Positions 11,141 to 22,436 of a DNA stretch of 64,000 nucleotides are shown here, in pieces (the first letter of the stretch is position 1; each line of letters opens with the position of its first letter). The DNA lies in assembly GCA_030248295.1 (NCBI GenBank), contig JASANH010000799.1, positions 1 to 64,000 of the forward strand, written 5' to 3'. The translations under genes and the position numbers were made by a program. The stretch is from Mesodorylaimus sp. YZB2_4. Taxonomy: Eukaryota > Nematoda > Enoplea > Dorylaimida > Dorylaimidae. The notes under the pieces are model-generated. The model saw nothing but the letters and a program-made list of their open reading frames with translations, made no database searches and was not told the DNA's origin.

Positions 11141-12013
11141 AGATACCACTTTTGCTGTCAGCATATGCAGTTTAAAACTTTTTAAAACCTCAAACTCACG
11201 ATTTATAACTGAATTCTTGTGCTCAGAGAATCCAAAATAACCCGCTTTGTTTCAACAGTACGAAAAGAATGCTTGTTTTTCTCACATGTTTACAGTAAGA
11301 CAGAAAACAAGTGCAGGAATTCTGCCAAAAAGTTTTTTTGGCACGTAGGATGAAAATCAAAGGAGTCGAAATCATTTGAGCAGGGGCCTTCAACTGTTCA
11401 GAATAAAGTATCCTCATTAAATATGCTAATTAAAAGGAAGAGCAAGGTCGAAGTGAATCTGAAAATATCGCCAACTAGAGAATACAGTATTTCAAGTGCG
11501 CCCATAAGGATATTAGAAGTGTTCTCAAAAGCACCTGAGAAAAGGAGGAAAATAATTAAGCCGATGCACCCAACGTTATTTAATAAGCCTAACTGTCGAC
11601 CGAGACATATGAAACGAATGTAAGTGCAGGTTCCTTCTAGCTATTTGGACATTTTCTTTGTAACATGAAACAGAACACATATTACTACTCAAATAAATGA
11701 CAAATTATTGACCAAGATGAAAATTCAGTGTGAATAAAACGTCAAAATCCAGGAAAAGTTCAGTCGCGGTCAGCTCGAATGCGACAATTCGGCTGAGTCT
11801 GTCAACAAAACCCATTTTTTGCGACATGCCAATGTGCACAAAAATAACTCTCTGAATTTCGAAAAATCCGCGCTACGCTAGAGTAGGGGTGCGCACATTA
11901 GAACATTTGTGATATCGGATTTCCAACGTCATTTATCAGCTCCTAGATACTTATAGTTAGAGACGTTCATTTGCGGCGATATTATCGACATAATATTGAT
12001 AGTTCCATCTCGA

Positions 12014-12170
12014 GGCCTGGTCAGCCGAGAGCAGCGAGCTAAGTCTAGGTACATTATCTAAACATTTTCGAGGCCGACATTTTTGGAGTGTTGGACGGGT
12101 GTCCCCCTTTTGGGGTCTGCCGTCAATGAGTGAAGATATTATCGCCCTGGTGCCAAATGCTGTATTGTAA
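12014..12170 (+). repeat. Dispersed repeat, copy 1
   Basis: About 157 bases recur in the same orientation at 51855-52010 with roughly 85% identity, sharing GGAGTGTTGGACGGGTGT and GGTGCCAAATGCTGTATTGT. It has no coding potential. The second copy lies inside the TIR element at 50669-52470. Confidence 0.75.
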
Positions 12171-12204
12171 TATACATATATATTAATATATACATCGGAA
12201 TATA

Positions 12205-12293
12205 CATACAGTATTTACAGCGAGCACGTATGTACTCATGTCTTGTGCGTAACATAAAACATGGGCAGCCTCGATTATAAATGAATCGCTGCA
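12205..12293 (-). repeat. Right arm of the 11053 inverted pair
   Basis: Reverse complement of 11053-11140, with short ATATAC-rich insertions around it. Confidence 0.65.
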
Positions 12294-12315
12294 TATATAT
12301 TAATATACATGTATA

Positions 12316-12839
12316 CCGTATTTCCTCGTAATTCTTCGCCCTCCCCCTCGAATTCCTCCCCCCCCCCCCCTCTGGTTATTCTCCCCAGTCTAGACCCAAG
12401 TAAACCTTAGTTTCCCCCTCTAGAAATCCTCCCCCGGGGACGAATTTGACTTACCGCACAAAATCATCAAGTGTGGAAAATGTGCTAATTGGCGACAAGA
12501 TTGCTAGTTTTGCGCAATATTTTTATTTCTCTTGACTTTTTCTTCCAACCAAAGCTCTGTATCGTGCATATTGACCAAATTTGGTTGTGAGCAGCATGCA
12601 TAGGGGAGGAGAATTATTATAATAAACAAAGTTAGCAGCACTTGTTGGCAAGCTGTAGACTGTCTATAATATGCTATAACTGATATCTTGTAAGGAATAG
12701 TTTCTTTCTGGCACCTGGAGAATGTTTGAGTTTCATTCTCCCCCATCTTAAAGTCCTCCCCCCCCTTCTGGTTACTCTCACCCGTCTGGGACCCATTTGA
12801 AAAAAATTTTTCCCCATGGAAAATTTCGAGGAAATACGG
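12316..12839. mobile_element. Small TIR element (CCGTATTTCCTCG ends)
   Basis: The left end CCGTATTTCCTCG is matched at the right by CGAGGAAATACGG, with further C/T-rich subterminal similarity (CTCCCCC and TCTGGTTA blocks on both sides). TA precedes the left end, and ATGTATA-like flanks lie on both sides. It has no transposase, so it is a 524-bp non-autonomous element. End sequences of this kind occur in pogo/Tigger families, so that assignment is an inference. Confidence 0.7.
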
Positions 12840-13089
12840 CATGTATATATATGTTGGCGGCAAAGGCCGAAATCAGGCATACCGTGGAATGCCTGGCGAT
12901 ATATTACGCAGAGACCTGTGATTACGGGAGTTGTCTGAGTGACTAGACGGTACGCGGAATGCCAGCTTCAGCCAATGGTCGAGGGCACCGGTTCGACGGT
13001 CACCTTGAAAAATGAGCAAAACTCGAAATCGAGCATTCTACGCAAGACGTTTTAGAAAATTTAAAATACCTTTTATTCAGCCTTTGTAC

Positions 13090-14360
13090 ATTCTCAGTCC
13101 AGAAGCATAAAACGTATGTATTGGTGGAGCATATATAGGATAAACGCATAGATAATTTTCCAAGAGAGCCCCCAAAATTTCTTATTACAACAGCTAAAAC
13201 ATCCGTGACAGCGGCTGCTGCACAACAAATTAGCCGACTCGCATTTACACCTGTTCTTGCTACCTCCCTCGCAATTGCATTTAAAAAATCCTTGCGATCT
13301 TCCATCAATCGATGCAGCAGCTTCCCGCAAAGATATTTTTTTATCGACAACGTCCTCGAATGTAAAAAAGTTCTCTTTGCAGATTTCGAACCCGTTTTGT
13401 ACGTAGAAGAGCAAACCGCTTTTCGTTCTGAGCTTTTAGAACCCATGAGTGTGATCGATGACGACGGCCATCAGATTCTGGGACCCAGTTCAGCATCTAC
13501 TGACCTCGGAAATGCGAATGCCCACGTTCTGCCCAGCAGCAGCAGCTTCGTAGCGTTGACGGTACATATGCAACATTTGGTCTGCCTGAACTTCCAGCTT
13601 TCGCTTAGCTCCCGATTTTTGTACTCGAATTTCACCGAGATCGAAACAGTGAGTGCAGAGGATTCCGGCTCCTTTATCCGTATCCGTCCAGGCTTTGTTG
13701 CAAGGCGCGAGTCCATGGACGAAATCGTCGCAATGAGCGCATATGTAGTGGCTACTGCGTCGGCCTCACCTTGACATGATACGCGATGTGGGAGTTCCAC
13801 TGGTTGAATAGGCTGTTGTTAGCTGAATAGCCTGTCGTGATCCAGGAAAATATATTTCAATTTCATATTATAAAAACAGGATATACCTCATCGCAGCTGG
13901 GGCTGGCAATACAAGAAACCTGTGAGCCCCACAGCAAGCCTGGAATAGTCCACATCGGGCGATGCGTCCGTCGTTGCCGCTATTTTGCCATGCAAAGAAC
14001 TCAAAGCTTTTTCCAGCTGCTCCTCGGTTTGAATAGTCGCGAGCACTTCTTGTGGCAAATCCGATGAAGATATTTCACCTTTTTTCTTGCACCCAAACAT
14101 GGCTTCGTGAGGAGAGCGGCCTATGCCTTTGTGCGAAGATCGGTTTTTACTTAATTGAACAGATTGCAATCCTTTGGACTATTTTGTGGAACTGCTCGTT
14201 TTCATCAACGAAATCAGCATGTTGCGAAAGTCTTGGTTAGCTCGCCTGAGGCTGCCTTGCAACTGACTGCATCTTGGTTTTCCATTGACGATACGACACT
14301 CACTCCACTCACTGATCGGTCCTTTGATCACTTTGTCATAAATTCGCGGCAGTTGTCGCT
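13090..14360 (-). pseudogene. GIN/SCAND3-like integrase gene, decayed
   Basis: Read on the minus strand from about 14360 down. The integrase core end shows VNGKPRCSQLQGSLRRANQ (the conserved 'GxPRxxxxQG' block), and KNRSSHKGIGRSPHEAMFG stands where related proteins have the 'SPYEAMFG' motif. A poorly kept linker follows. The C-terminal Cys-rich domain at 13200-13330 reads GFFKCNCEGG, NRCKCESANLLC, SRCHGCFSCCNK. This order is characteristic of KRBA2/SCAND3/GIN-type domesticated or transposon integrases related to Ty3 retrotransposons. A stop at about 14172, frame changes near 13800 and 13450, and missing DDE parts upstream show decay. The plus-strand frame over 13205-13774 is its shadow. Confidence 0.8.
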
Positions 14361-14864
14361 TAAACGGCCAATCATCAACCAGCTGTCACCCAAATTACTC
14401 TTACATAACTTATTTATGTTTTTGACAGAATTGCATTTTCGACCTCTTTCGAGTGAATATGATAATTACGGGCGGGAGACTAGCATCTCCTGGTTCCAGG
14501 AATGGGGCTTGCACAGTATAATTTCAGTGCCCTGGTGAAAATGGTCCCTCGCCTGGGGTCATGTTATACGAAACTTGCAGCTGGAAAAGGGAATGGTCGT
14601 TGAGATATGAGCAGGATACTGTACTTCTCAGGCTGACCTTCTCTTATTGAAAAGAGTCCAAAAACTTAATTTGAATGTGCGATCATATTAGATCACTCAA
14701 GTTTTAATCTCTTGCTGGATAAGTTGCTTCTGATATCTCTGCGGATTCTCCTGAATGTAGATGAAAGATGCGAGTCTGGCTCGAATCCTCAACTGCTCAA
14801 AAATGTATTCATCGAAGGTCAGGTTTCAGAATTATGTGCATTGTCAAAATGTGCCAACCCAGAG

Positions 14865-14922
14865 CCCTGGGGATAGACACCGGATCAGGTCGTCCGACCT
14901 GATTCGGTGTCTATCCCCAGGG
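14865..14922. repeat. 58-bp near-perfect palindrome
   Basis: Two 28-base arms, beginning CCCTGGGGATAGACACCGG, are reverse complements with one mismatch and are separated by 2 bases. The DNA could extrude a cruciform and its RNA would form a very stable hairpin. It lies about 30 bp past the splice donor of the minus-strand exon at 14951-15272. Confidence 0.9.
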
Positions 14923-14950
14923 TCCTATTAAAAATAAGAGTCGTACTTAC

Positions 14951-15272
14951 GTTTGCCAATCGAATCGCCAACAGGATCCTTGAAACTGTAATCATCCGGG
15001 GCGTTGGCCGTGTTTTTGTCTGATATAGTGATTCTAAATGCGTGAAAGTTATGCGCACCCAGTAGGCGTTTGTAGACATGGCGAACGATAATGACCGCTT
15101 TTGACAAATCGACATCCAACGACGTGTACGAATCAAGGTTATTGGAAGTGTTTTCGATGCGCCAGCCCGTGCCATCATTTGGAACGTAACCCAGTTTAAC
15201 GGTAGGCAATGCTGTTTCTAAACTTATCCCAATGAAGTCTTTCTCAGATATTCCAAGGCACGCCTTGGCCAT
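14951..15272 (-). CDS. Possible first exon of an unrecognised gene
   Basis: An ATG at 15272 opens 107 codons rich in charged and polar residues, followed by a strong splice donor (AAAC|GTAAGT at 14950). No following exon is obvious, because the palindrome and the decayed integrase lie next. I do not recognise the sequence. It has no hydrophobic segment and looks soluble, with a DDYSFKDPVGD stretch. It lies between two dead transposases, so it could be a TE accessory exon. Confidence 0.35.
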
Positions 15273-15371
15273 TTAAAAAACTAAGTACACAATTTTTAAC
15301 CTTTCACTTGCGGTCCAACGCCCTCTAACTTCTTAAAAACCTGAAAGTTTGGCTTCAAGCCATGGTGAAAC

Positions 15372-16918
15372 TTGCTTTTGTCTCTAGGTGAACATGGATG
15401 TATGGTATGCCTTCAAAAAGGTGAATTGCAAAACCGACGTCGCTTGTGGCCTTATCAAGAAGACGCTGAATTAAAAACGACCAAGTGGTATTTGAATGTA
15501 TTAGAGCAGTTAAAAACCGATGCTACGCCAAGCCCGTCGTTCGGCGCCAGAGGACCAAGTGTTTTGAATCAGCTGGGTCTCGATCGATTCACGCAAAATC
15601 CACTAGATTTCATGCATCAGGCATATGAGGGACATTTTCAGCGAATTCTATCTGCTATTTTTGGTAAGCGTCATATTTTTTTGAAGCTGTATGTCTGGGA
15701 AGAATGTCATTTTTTTTAGGGTCTGGTCATGCATGGTCGCTCGGAAGAGGCATTTTGATGCAGCAAGTCGATGAGACCCTGGCAACTATTCGTTTTCCAG
15801 CCGATTATCAACGGACCATTCCATCATTGAATGATCTCTGCAGTTTCAAGGCGAGTGAATTGAAGAACTTGCTTCTTTATGGAATATTGCCGAGCACTTT
15901 TACTCATTTAAATGCTTTGGCTAAAACAAGACCAGAAGCTGCTGACTTTGTCAATCGGTTATTTCTATACCACGAAAATTTAACTGCTTTAAATTCTGAT
16001 CAAATCAATTTTGATTTTATGCCGTTTATCGATGAGCTTGTTTCTGTTTGGCATCAACTTCTGCCTTTGTTTCTTGGTGAGTTGGGTCTGACTTTTAATG
16101 CCCATTGTACTCGGCAGTAAGTCTATTATGCTAGGTTGTTAGGTCCTGTGCATAATTACTCGACTTTTTCCTTTGAAAGTTGTAACGGAGTTTTCAGTAA
16201 GCTCGTGACTGGCGCCCATGGAACTGTTCAGCAGGTAGCTCGTAGATTTATGCACGAGAAATTTATTGCTTCTTGGCGAACTACAGCGAAAATAAATTCA
16301 AATTTGAACGGCCTGCCTCTTAGAGGTCAGGATTTCTTTTCGCCAGTCGAAAAGTTGGGGATTGTTAAATTATTTGAGATTCCGAAAACTGTTGAGTTGA
16401 CTGATGACGAATTTGAGTGCATACAGTTGTCTTTTTCTGGCATATCAAAAATTGATGTTCTTCCTGTTTCCATGTCAAGAATAGGACCGATTCTTGTAAA
16501 AAGCGAGCACAGTTAGCGTTAAAGCAAGTCATGTACGCAGGTTGCGAAGTTTTTTGATGGCGGGTGCACGTTGTTCGCTATCATTGGACGTATTGTCGTG
16601 ATTGATGGTGTTTCTTATGCTATTTGTCGAGAGCTCACAATAGTGTGCCATCTTATTGATAGTATTGAAAAACCAGCAAATAGTCTTTTGTGTAATCTTT
16701 GGTCCATATTTGAAGACGGTTTTGAAGAAAGTAGAAAGCCATATGGCAACCATTTTTATGTTGTTGAGGATGCATCATCTTCCCTCTTAGTGCCATTGGA
16801 ATCGCTGCAGTCTCGATGTATTTTGGTTTATGTGCATGACAAAGTGATTCTTGCTGAGGAGCTGATGGTGTATGAGCATAATTTGAACGCAGTTTTGTTT
16901 CTGCGAGAAGTTTTATAA
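15372..16918 (+). pseudogene. CACTA/En-Spm-type transposase (tnp2, DUF4218), decayed
   Basis: The C-terminal half of a tnp2-like transposase. It opens with GEHGCMVCLQKGE (the YGCxxCxxxG zinc motif), then FGARGPSVLNQLGL and DFMHQAYEGHFQRIL, the counterpart of 'DYMHxxxxGV'. An intron at 15664-15719 (GTAAGC...TTTTAG) keeps phase. The DUF4218-like part includes LLLYGILPSTF and LLGPVHNYSTFSFESCNG with ARRFM, a clear family signature. In-frame stops at 16118, 16514 and 16520 break the frame, but it continues unchanged to 16918 through NHFYVVEDASSSLLVPLESL. The N-terminal catalytic part is not seen upstream, so this copy is truncated. Confidence 0.85.
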
Positions 16919-16919
16919 A

Positions 16920-18200
16920 ACCTTTGTTTTTGCCCTTCATAACGAATGTGCTTCTTGCCCAGTTCTTATTAAACTCTTGACAATCACATCAATTATTTAT
17001 TCATGGGGTGTACGCCACGTGGTAAGATCTGCCCAAGATCTTGATAAGACTAGCATATTGTCAAGATCTTTGTAAGAAGCAAAACCAAACTTGGCAAGAC
17101 TTCACAAGAAAGCCCTGAAAATGACCTGACATGACAAGAAGTTATCCGGATGGGAAATGCGGGAGGCTTATCCCGCAAAGTATTCCGTTTCTTCTTTTGA
17201 GGGAGTGCTCTGGTGAAATAGTTCAGACCACTCCGAGCATGAGCTAGTTCTCCTAGGGCTGGCTTAGGCTTAAAAAGGCTGGGACTGGTGGTTCCACATG
17301 TTCCTTGCGTATGCTCGCCATATGCAAAATCAGTATCTCCTTTTCAGAGAAGAGCACCTTGTGGCAAAGTGGCTTTTGTTTGCGGTTAGCGCATTTGTTT
17401 TGAGACTACGACGCTCGCGGCTCCACTTCCTAACAGATTAGAGGTTTTGGTTTCTGTTTTTCTTCTTTCCACAGGGCAGGGGCACGTTTTTAAGAAACAA
17501 AGTAAGTGAATTACCTACCTTTTTCAAAAACTTGCGGATTCTGAGTATTCCGTTCTGGAAAGATCAGATCATACAAATTATCAAGTCAGCTGACCAAGGA
17601 AGGAAAATCATATCGTTAGTGTAAACCTGTTAAAAATTGGCTAGATAGTGCTGCAAAAGTCGAGAAATAATCAGGGAAGAATCCATTTTGTGTTTGTGCA
17701 AAACCAGGAAAAATCAGGGAAAATCATTTTCCGCTCCTGGTATGTATAGGTGTTTTGAAGGTTTAAAAGTGGTCACATAACTTTTACAGTTGATATATCT
17801 ATGAGCATGAGATGTTTTGATCAGAACAAGGTGATAAAAAAACACGAAAAATGGTCTTATTATTCCCAAAAACGTCTGTTGTAAAAGGCTCAAATCTTTT
17901 CGACCAGCAAATGCACACAGTGGAACCAGGGCTCAGGATGGCTGGTCTATTCGGCCATACGAAGAGAGGACGTCACACTTTGCACACTGCACACAGTGTA
18001 TAATTTCACACACAGATGCATTCCGACGTCAGCATCAAAGTAACGATGTGTGTGCGTGCTGTGTACTGCTGCTGTTTGGACAGGCTCCACAAAGGATCAA
18101 CTGTTGTTCTTCACGCGATAACAACCTGACGACATATACTGGCTCTAGATTATCCAACGTCTAGACTTATGGCCTGCATCTGAAAGTGCAATGGCTTATG
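16920..18200. other. No gene seen
   Basis: No domain found. Around 17030-17080 short AAGATCTT motifs repeat. The rest is unremarkable. Confidence 0.4.
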
Positions 18201-18204
18201 ATTG

Positions 18205-18669
18205 CTAGAGGTCTCGAGGGACAGTCTTAACAATCTTCCCTTCCCTTCTTCCAACTTTATCTTCATCCTCATATTTTACCATATCTGCAATGGCACATTT
18301 GAAGATGGAAGGACTCGTGCATGACAATGATATATCCAGCAGCGAGTCGAACACCCAGCGGTAAGTGCACGCCCAGTCTGAGAGGCAGGATCCTTGCATA
18401 GTATGTGGACCACGAGCTGAATCTTTCAATGACCCTCTGTTAGTTGCTCGGTCGTGCTGCAAATATTCTTGTAGAAAAAGCAGCTTCAGCACGTTCCCTA
18501 ATCGACCATGGTTGCGGTTTACAGTGGCCGAGTAGACCAGCCATCGTAAGCCCTGATTATCCACTGTGTGCATTGGCTGGTCCAAAAGTTTCGAGTCTGT
18601 CATAACAGACATTTTGGAAATGATGTTGCTATGGGACTGAAACCAAGAGGCGTGGATACTGGTCAGCAT
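18205..18669 (-). CDS. Unrecognised 154-codon ORF
   Basis: The longest ordinary open frame between the CACTA remnant and the minisatellite. No signal peptide or membrane helix is visible. A segment CLSDWACTYRWVFDSLLDIS is faintly like the 'TRW..R...L..LL' motif of hAT transposases, but this is too weak to assign. It could equally be a chance frame. Confidence 0.25.
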   Translation of the reverse strand: MLTSIHASWFQSHSNIISKMSVMTDSKLLDQPMHTVDNQGLRWLVYSATVNRNHGRLGNVLKLLFLQEYLQHDRATNRGSLKDSARGPHTMQGSCLSDWACTYRWVFDSLLDISLSCTSPSIFKCAIADMVKYEDEDKVGRREGKIVKTVPRDL

Positions 18670-18780
18670 CTTACTGTTGAGGCTTGTTAGGAAAGCTGTG
18701 TTGTCCGCCTTTTTTAGTCAGGGCCAGACTGTAGATCGCAAACGGAATCTGGGCCGAGTAAGGGGCTCGGTTCAAGACTT

Positions 18781-19500
18781 GGATTGAGGACTGGCCTTGT
18801 GGATTGAGGACTGTCCTTGTGGATTGAGGACTGGCCTTGCGGATTGAGGACTGTCCTTGTGGATTGAGGACTGTCCTTGTGGATTGAGGACTGGCCTTGT
18901 GGATTGAGGACTGTCCTTGTGGATTGAGGACTGTCCCTGTGGATTGAGGACTGGCCTTGTGGATTGAGGACTGTCCTTGTGGATTGAGGACTGGCCTTGT
19001 GGATTGAGGACTGGCCTTGTGGATTGAGGACTGTCCTTGTGGATTGAGGACTGGCCTTGTGGATTGAGGACTGTCCTTGTGGATTGAGGACTGGCCTTGT
19101 GGATTGAGGACTGTCCTTGTGGATTGAGGACTGTCCTTGTGGATTGAGGACTGGCCTTGTGGATTGAGGACTGTCCTTGTGGATTGAGGACTGTCCTTGT
19201 GGATTGAGGACTGTCCCTGTGGATTGAGGACTGGCCTTGTGGATTGAGGACTGTCCTTGTGGATTGAGGACTGGCCTTGTGGATTGAGGACTGGCCTTGT
19301 GGATTGAGGACTGTCCTTGTGGATTGAGGACTGGCCTTGTGGATTGAGGACCGGCCTCGTGGATTGAGGACTGGCCTTGTGGATCGAGGACCGGCCTCGT
19401 GGATAGAGGACTGGCCTTGTGGATCAAGGACCGGCCTTGTGGATTGAGGACTGGCCTTGTTGATTGAGGACCGGCCTCGTGGATTGAGGACTGGCCTTGA
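18781..19500. repeat. Minisatellite, 36 x 20 bp
   Basis: Exactly 36 tandem units of GGATTGAGGACTGGCCTTGT and close variants (720 bp). Three main types differ at the GG/GT and TT/TC positions: G (CTGGCC), T (CTGTCC) and C (CCGGCC). In order they read GTGTTGTTGTGGTGTGTTGTTTGTGG and then TGCGCGCGCG. The block of units 4-14 recurs as units 17-28 with one added T unit, and C-type units alternate with G-type only at the right end. The minus strand is open in all three frames and gives 290- and 263-codon frames with a 20-residue period. I regard these as by-products of the repeat. Confidence 0.97.
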
Positions 19501-19509
19501 GTTCCTCTG

Positions 19510-20690
19510 TACCTGAGCACATTGGTCAATGGCCCGCCAGAACCACACTGCTGACAATACCACTTACTGAGCTGCGTCGAGTTCAAGCTTGACGCGCTCC
19601 AATGATACCAAGGATTAGCACGACTACCACTCAGACTAGAGTTTTGTGTGTTCTACTCCTGACCAGGTAGTTTAGAGTATATACTAGGAGCACCTCGACG
19701 AGGGCATTCTGGATCAGACGGCTCCCACAGATGACAATATTCTGCATATTTTTTGCAGTCAACCACCACGCGCAGCACATTCCCTGTCTGCTGCTCCACT
19801 AGGAGCACCTCCAGACATGGGATCCTGGGCCTAATCTAAAGCATTTCGCTCGGAGAACCTCGACTGGACCAGGTTAGTCACCCACGGCCAGGCGAGCAAT
19901 GTCATCGAGGGTTTATTGTTCGCAAACCGACATCCGTAACCGCATAAATTAAAGCTGAGGCATGTCCAGCAAGCTACCTATCACAGTGAGCAATACGGGT
20001 GCACTAGGCCAATGCCGATCCGCTGCACCATGCCGCCACTTACGCGCGATTCCGCTCGCCTCTTTTTCTGATTCTCACAAGGAAACATCACCAACCGTCG
20101 AGTCGAAATTTGAGAAACCTAAAAATTGCTATATAATCCTGGGTGCAAACGAAAGCTATGTGCAAAATATTAGAGGAGTCTGGCAACCTGGTCAGCACTG
20201 GTCAGCGTCTTGTGTAAAATTCCCGAATTTTTGTGTCTTAACGAAGCTGAGCGTAAAGAAAAACCTGCAGAATTCTCTCCAAACTCGGTTTTTGTGTTCG
20301 AAGTTTTGATTTTAAGCTTTCAACACTCGAAAAAAACCAAAACATCCAGCAGAATTCGAAAATTCCACTGTACTCTGAGTGCTGACCTGCACTGACCAGT
20401 CAGCCAGACGCCTTAAATATTTTTCACGGAGCTTTCTTTTTCACCCAGGAACAAATTACAATTTTTGGTTTTCTAAAATTCGACCTGAAGGTTGGCGATG
20501 TTCCCTTGTCAGTTGGGTATAGCGCACGGTATATACTGTATATGATAATGCGAACCAATTCCAAAAATTCACCACTGTGCTAGAAAAATCCAGAAATTTT
20601 CACCTGGTTACAATAACCTAAACTACAGCATAAAAACAAGTCTTTAGCCCAACAGTAATGACTCGAAGAAAAAAACGTTGTCTCACTTTT
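19510..20690. other. No gene; dispersed-repeat traces
   Basis: Around 19790-19940 the sequence resembles 42715-42860 and 1400-1620 (GGAGCACCTC and AACCGAC..CCG..ATAAATTAAA-type blocks), so a dispersed repeat is present. Around 20440-20515 it resembles 50080-50150. No coding region is recognised. Confidence 0.4.
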
Positions 20691-20697
20691 TCATTTC

Positions 20698-21874
20698 TCA
20701 AGCAATTCCGCTTTTTCTCATTATTTTCATCACATCGTAAAATGCAAATCGAAACTTCTTAAAGAAGATGTAAACGAAAAATAATTCGCCCAGTATAGTC
20801 TGACCATATACCCTGCCCGCCAACGAAAAATAGCTGGCCCAATACGTAATTCGAGTGACTGCAAGCTGGCGATAAATGTCGCATTTTAAACTTTGGGCCG
20901 CGACTACATCGAAAACTGCTTGGCAGGTTAGGGCCACCAGATCGATAAGCATCACAATAGTGTTCGATTATTTGAAATTTGCATAGAAATACCGCATTTT
21001 TATATTCAACCACAGCAGCCTTGGGCCCCATCATGCCCGCGATCTGTCGAGATCGACGACGCAGCCGAGCTACAATTGCAGTGCAGAAATATACCAGAGA
21101 CACGATCAGAAAAGCTCGTATGAATCCCAGAAGGTATTGAACGTACGCTATATAAATCCGATGATGCCAGAAAATAGTAGTTTTAATAGTTTGCACTGGC
21201 GGCCCATTTCGGTCTAGCCCGGTGTCGTAGACCAGGATTGTCTCGAGGTGTCGCTCCAGTTCTATGCAGCCAATCAAAAAAGATGCAATGAAGGAGACCG
21301 CAAAATATTTTTTCTCATTTCGTTTGTTGTGTTGGGTGGCTTGACAAACTGCCCGATAGCGATCGAGCATCATGAAAAATGTCAATATGCTAACATTCAG
21401 CCTGATAGCGTTTTGCCAAATTGGATTTGCATGGAAATATAGAAAACTGTGTATGGTATTTGTTACTGTAATATTGTTCCCAGCGTACCAAATGAAGGCG
21501 AGGACAGCGTGGAAAAACAATGCCATGGAGATAAAACGGAGAAAAGTGAACATGGTGCCGGTTAGTTTGCGGGAGAACAGAGTCAAAAACAGCAAGCCAT
21601 TACCAATCATGCCGATGGGAGCCTGAATACATTCCCCAATTTTGTAGTTGGAGAGGAACGCAGCCATTGCAATGACCGTGGTTTTCTGGTACTCTGTTCG
21701 TGCTTTGCAGAATAGTTCAATGTCTTTGCAGCTCCACACGCACTCGTTCGTCACATTTCCAACACTTAACTGCGATGGAAATGCTAAATAACACCTCCTG
21801 AAATTAAGAGCAGGACTCCAGATGTCACTGCAGGTATTTTCGAAAACGGTGATATTGATGGTCCTCGATTCCAT
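20698..21874 (-). pseudogene. Seven-transmembrane receptor with one frameshift
   Basis: An ATG at 21874 starts a receptor with an extracellular N-terminus of about 80 residues carrying NIT and NVT sites and several Cys, then TM1 (IGMIGNGLLFLTLF), TM2, TM3 ending in MMLDRYRAV (the DRY motif), TM4 and TM5 (FIRAFLIVSLVYFC). Just before TM6 (about 20965) the frame breaks. TM6 (TIVMLIDLVALTCQAVF) and TM7 (ILGELFFVYIFFKKF) continue in another frame to the stop at 20698. One extra A in ATAATCG would explain it. The break could be a real mutation or a sequencing error. It is a class A-like receptor of a different subfamily from the two upstream genes, and its degraded sibling lies at 27585-28380. Confidence 0.75.
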
Positions 21875-21899
21875 TTGCAAGTCTAATTAGTCATGAAGG

Positions 21900-22430
21900 C
21901 ATGGATAGAAATGGAGCGCAGAACTAAAATCTCGAGAGCTCGCCGCTGGCTAACGGCTGGTCCAAATCTAAAAATGTTCGAAAACGAGTTTGAACATTAG
22001 CAAAATGCGCGCCTCTATTTTCCGTTTAGCAACATTTTGGTGTATTGGATTATTTGAGGTACAGATATTAGCTACATATTAGACCCCTTTAGGCGGACTG
22101 GCTCACTCATTTTTAATATCTTATGTAATTGCGAGAGAAGATAAACCTCTCAGATTGATCTACACCTTCGAATACACTGTCACCATTGCACAAGGCATCC
22201 ATTCCTGCCCGTCTTAAATGTAAAAGGACAACATGACATTGATATTGCTCTCGAGCATTAGCGCTCGCACTTAAAAGAAAATTTGATAAGCTCTCCAGGT
22301 AATTTTAATAGGGACAAGAACCTTCTATTGGCCAATTTTTTTTCTGGAAATGGCTTTAATACTGTGGATGAGAAGAATCTACAGTAAATGAAGAGATTTT
22401 ACGCCAAGCAAGTAATGACAGAGAAATTGA
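21900..22430. other. No gene seen
   Basis: Upstream flank of the minus-strand receptor. Nothing recognisable. Confidence 0.4.
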
Positions 22431-22436
22431 AGTCCT

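Larger units (their letters stand above)
10600..13000. other. No gene; repeats listed separately
   Basis: No domain or convincing exon. Contains the inverted arms at 11053 and 12205, a dispersed repeat at 12014 and a TIR element at 12316. Confidence 0.4.

Noticed and set aside
13205-13774. 189-codon plus-strand frame
   Set aside because: Shadow of the minus-strand integrase C-terminus, whose Cys-rich motifs are much more convincing.
18781-19500. CRISPR array
   Set aside because: Units are contiguous with no unique spacers, in a eukaryotic context.
18714-19586. Two minus-strand frames of 290 and 263 codons with a 20-residue repeat
   Set aside because: All three minus frames are open only because the 20-bp unit lacks stops; no conserved start, domain or splice support.
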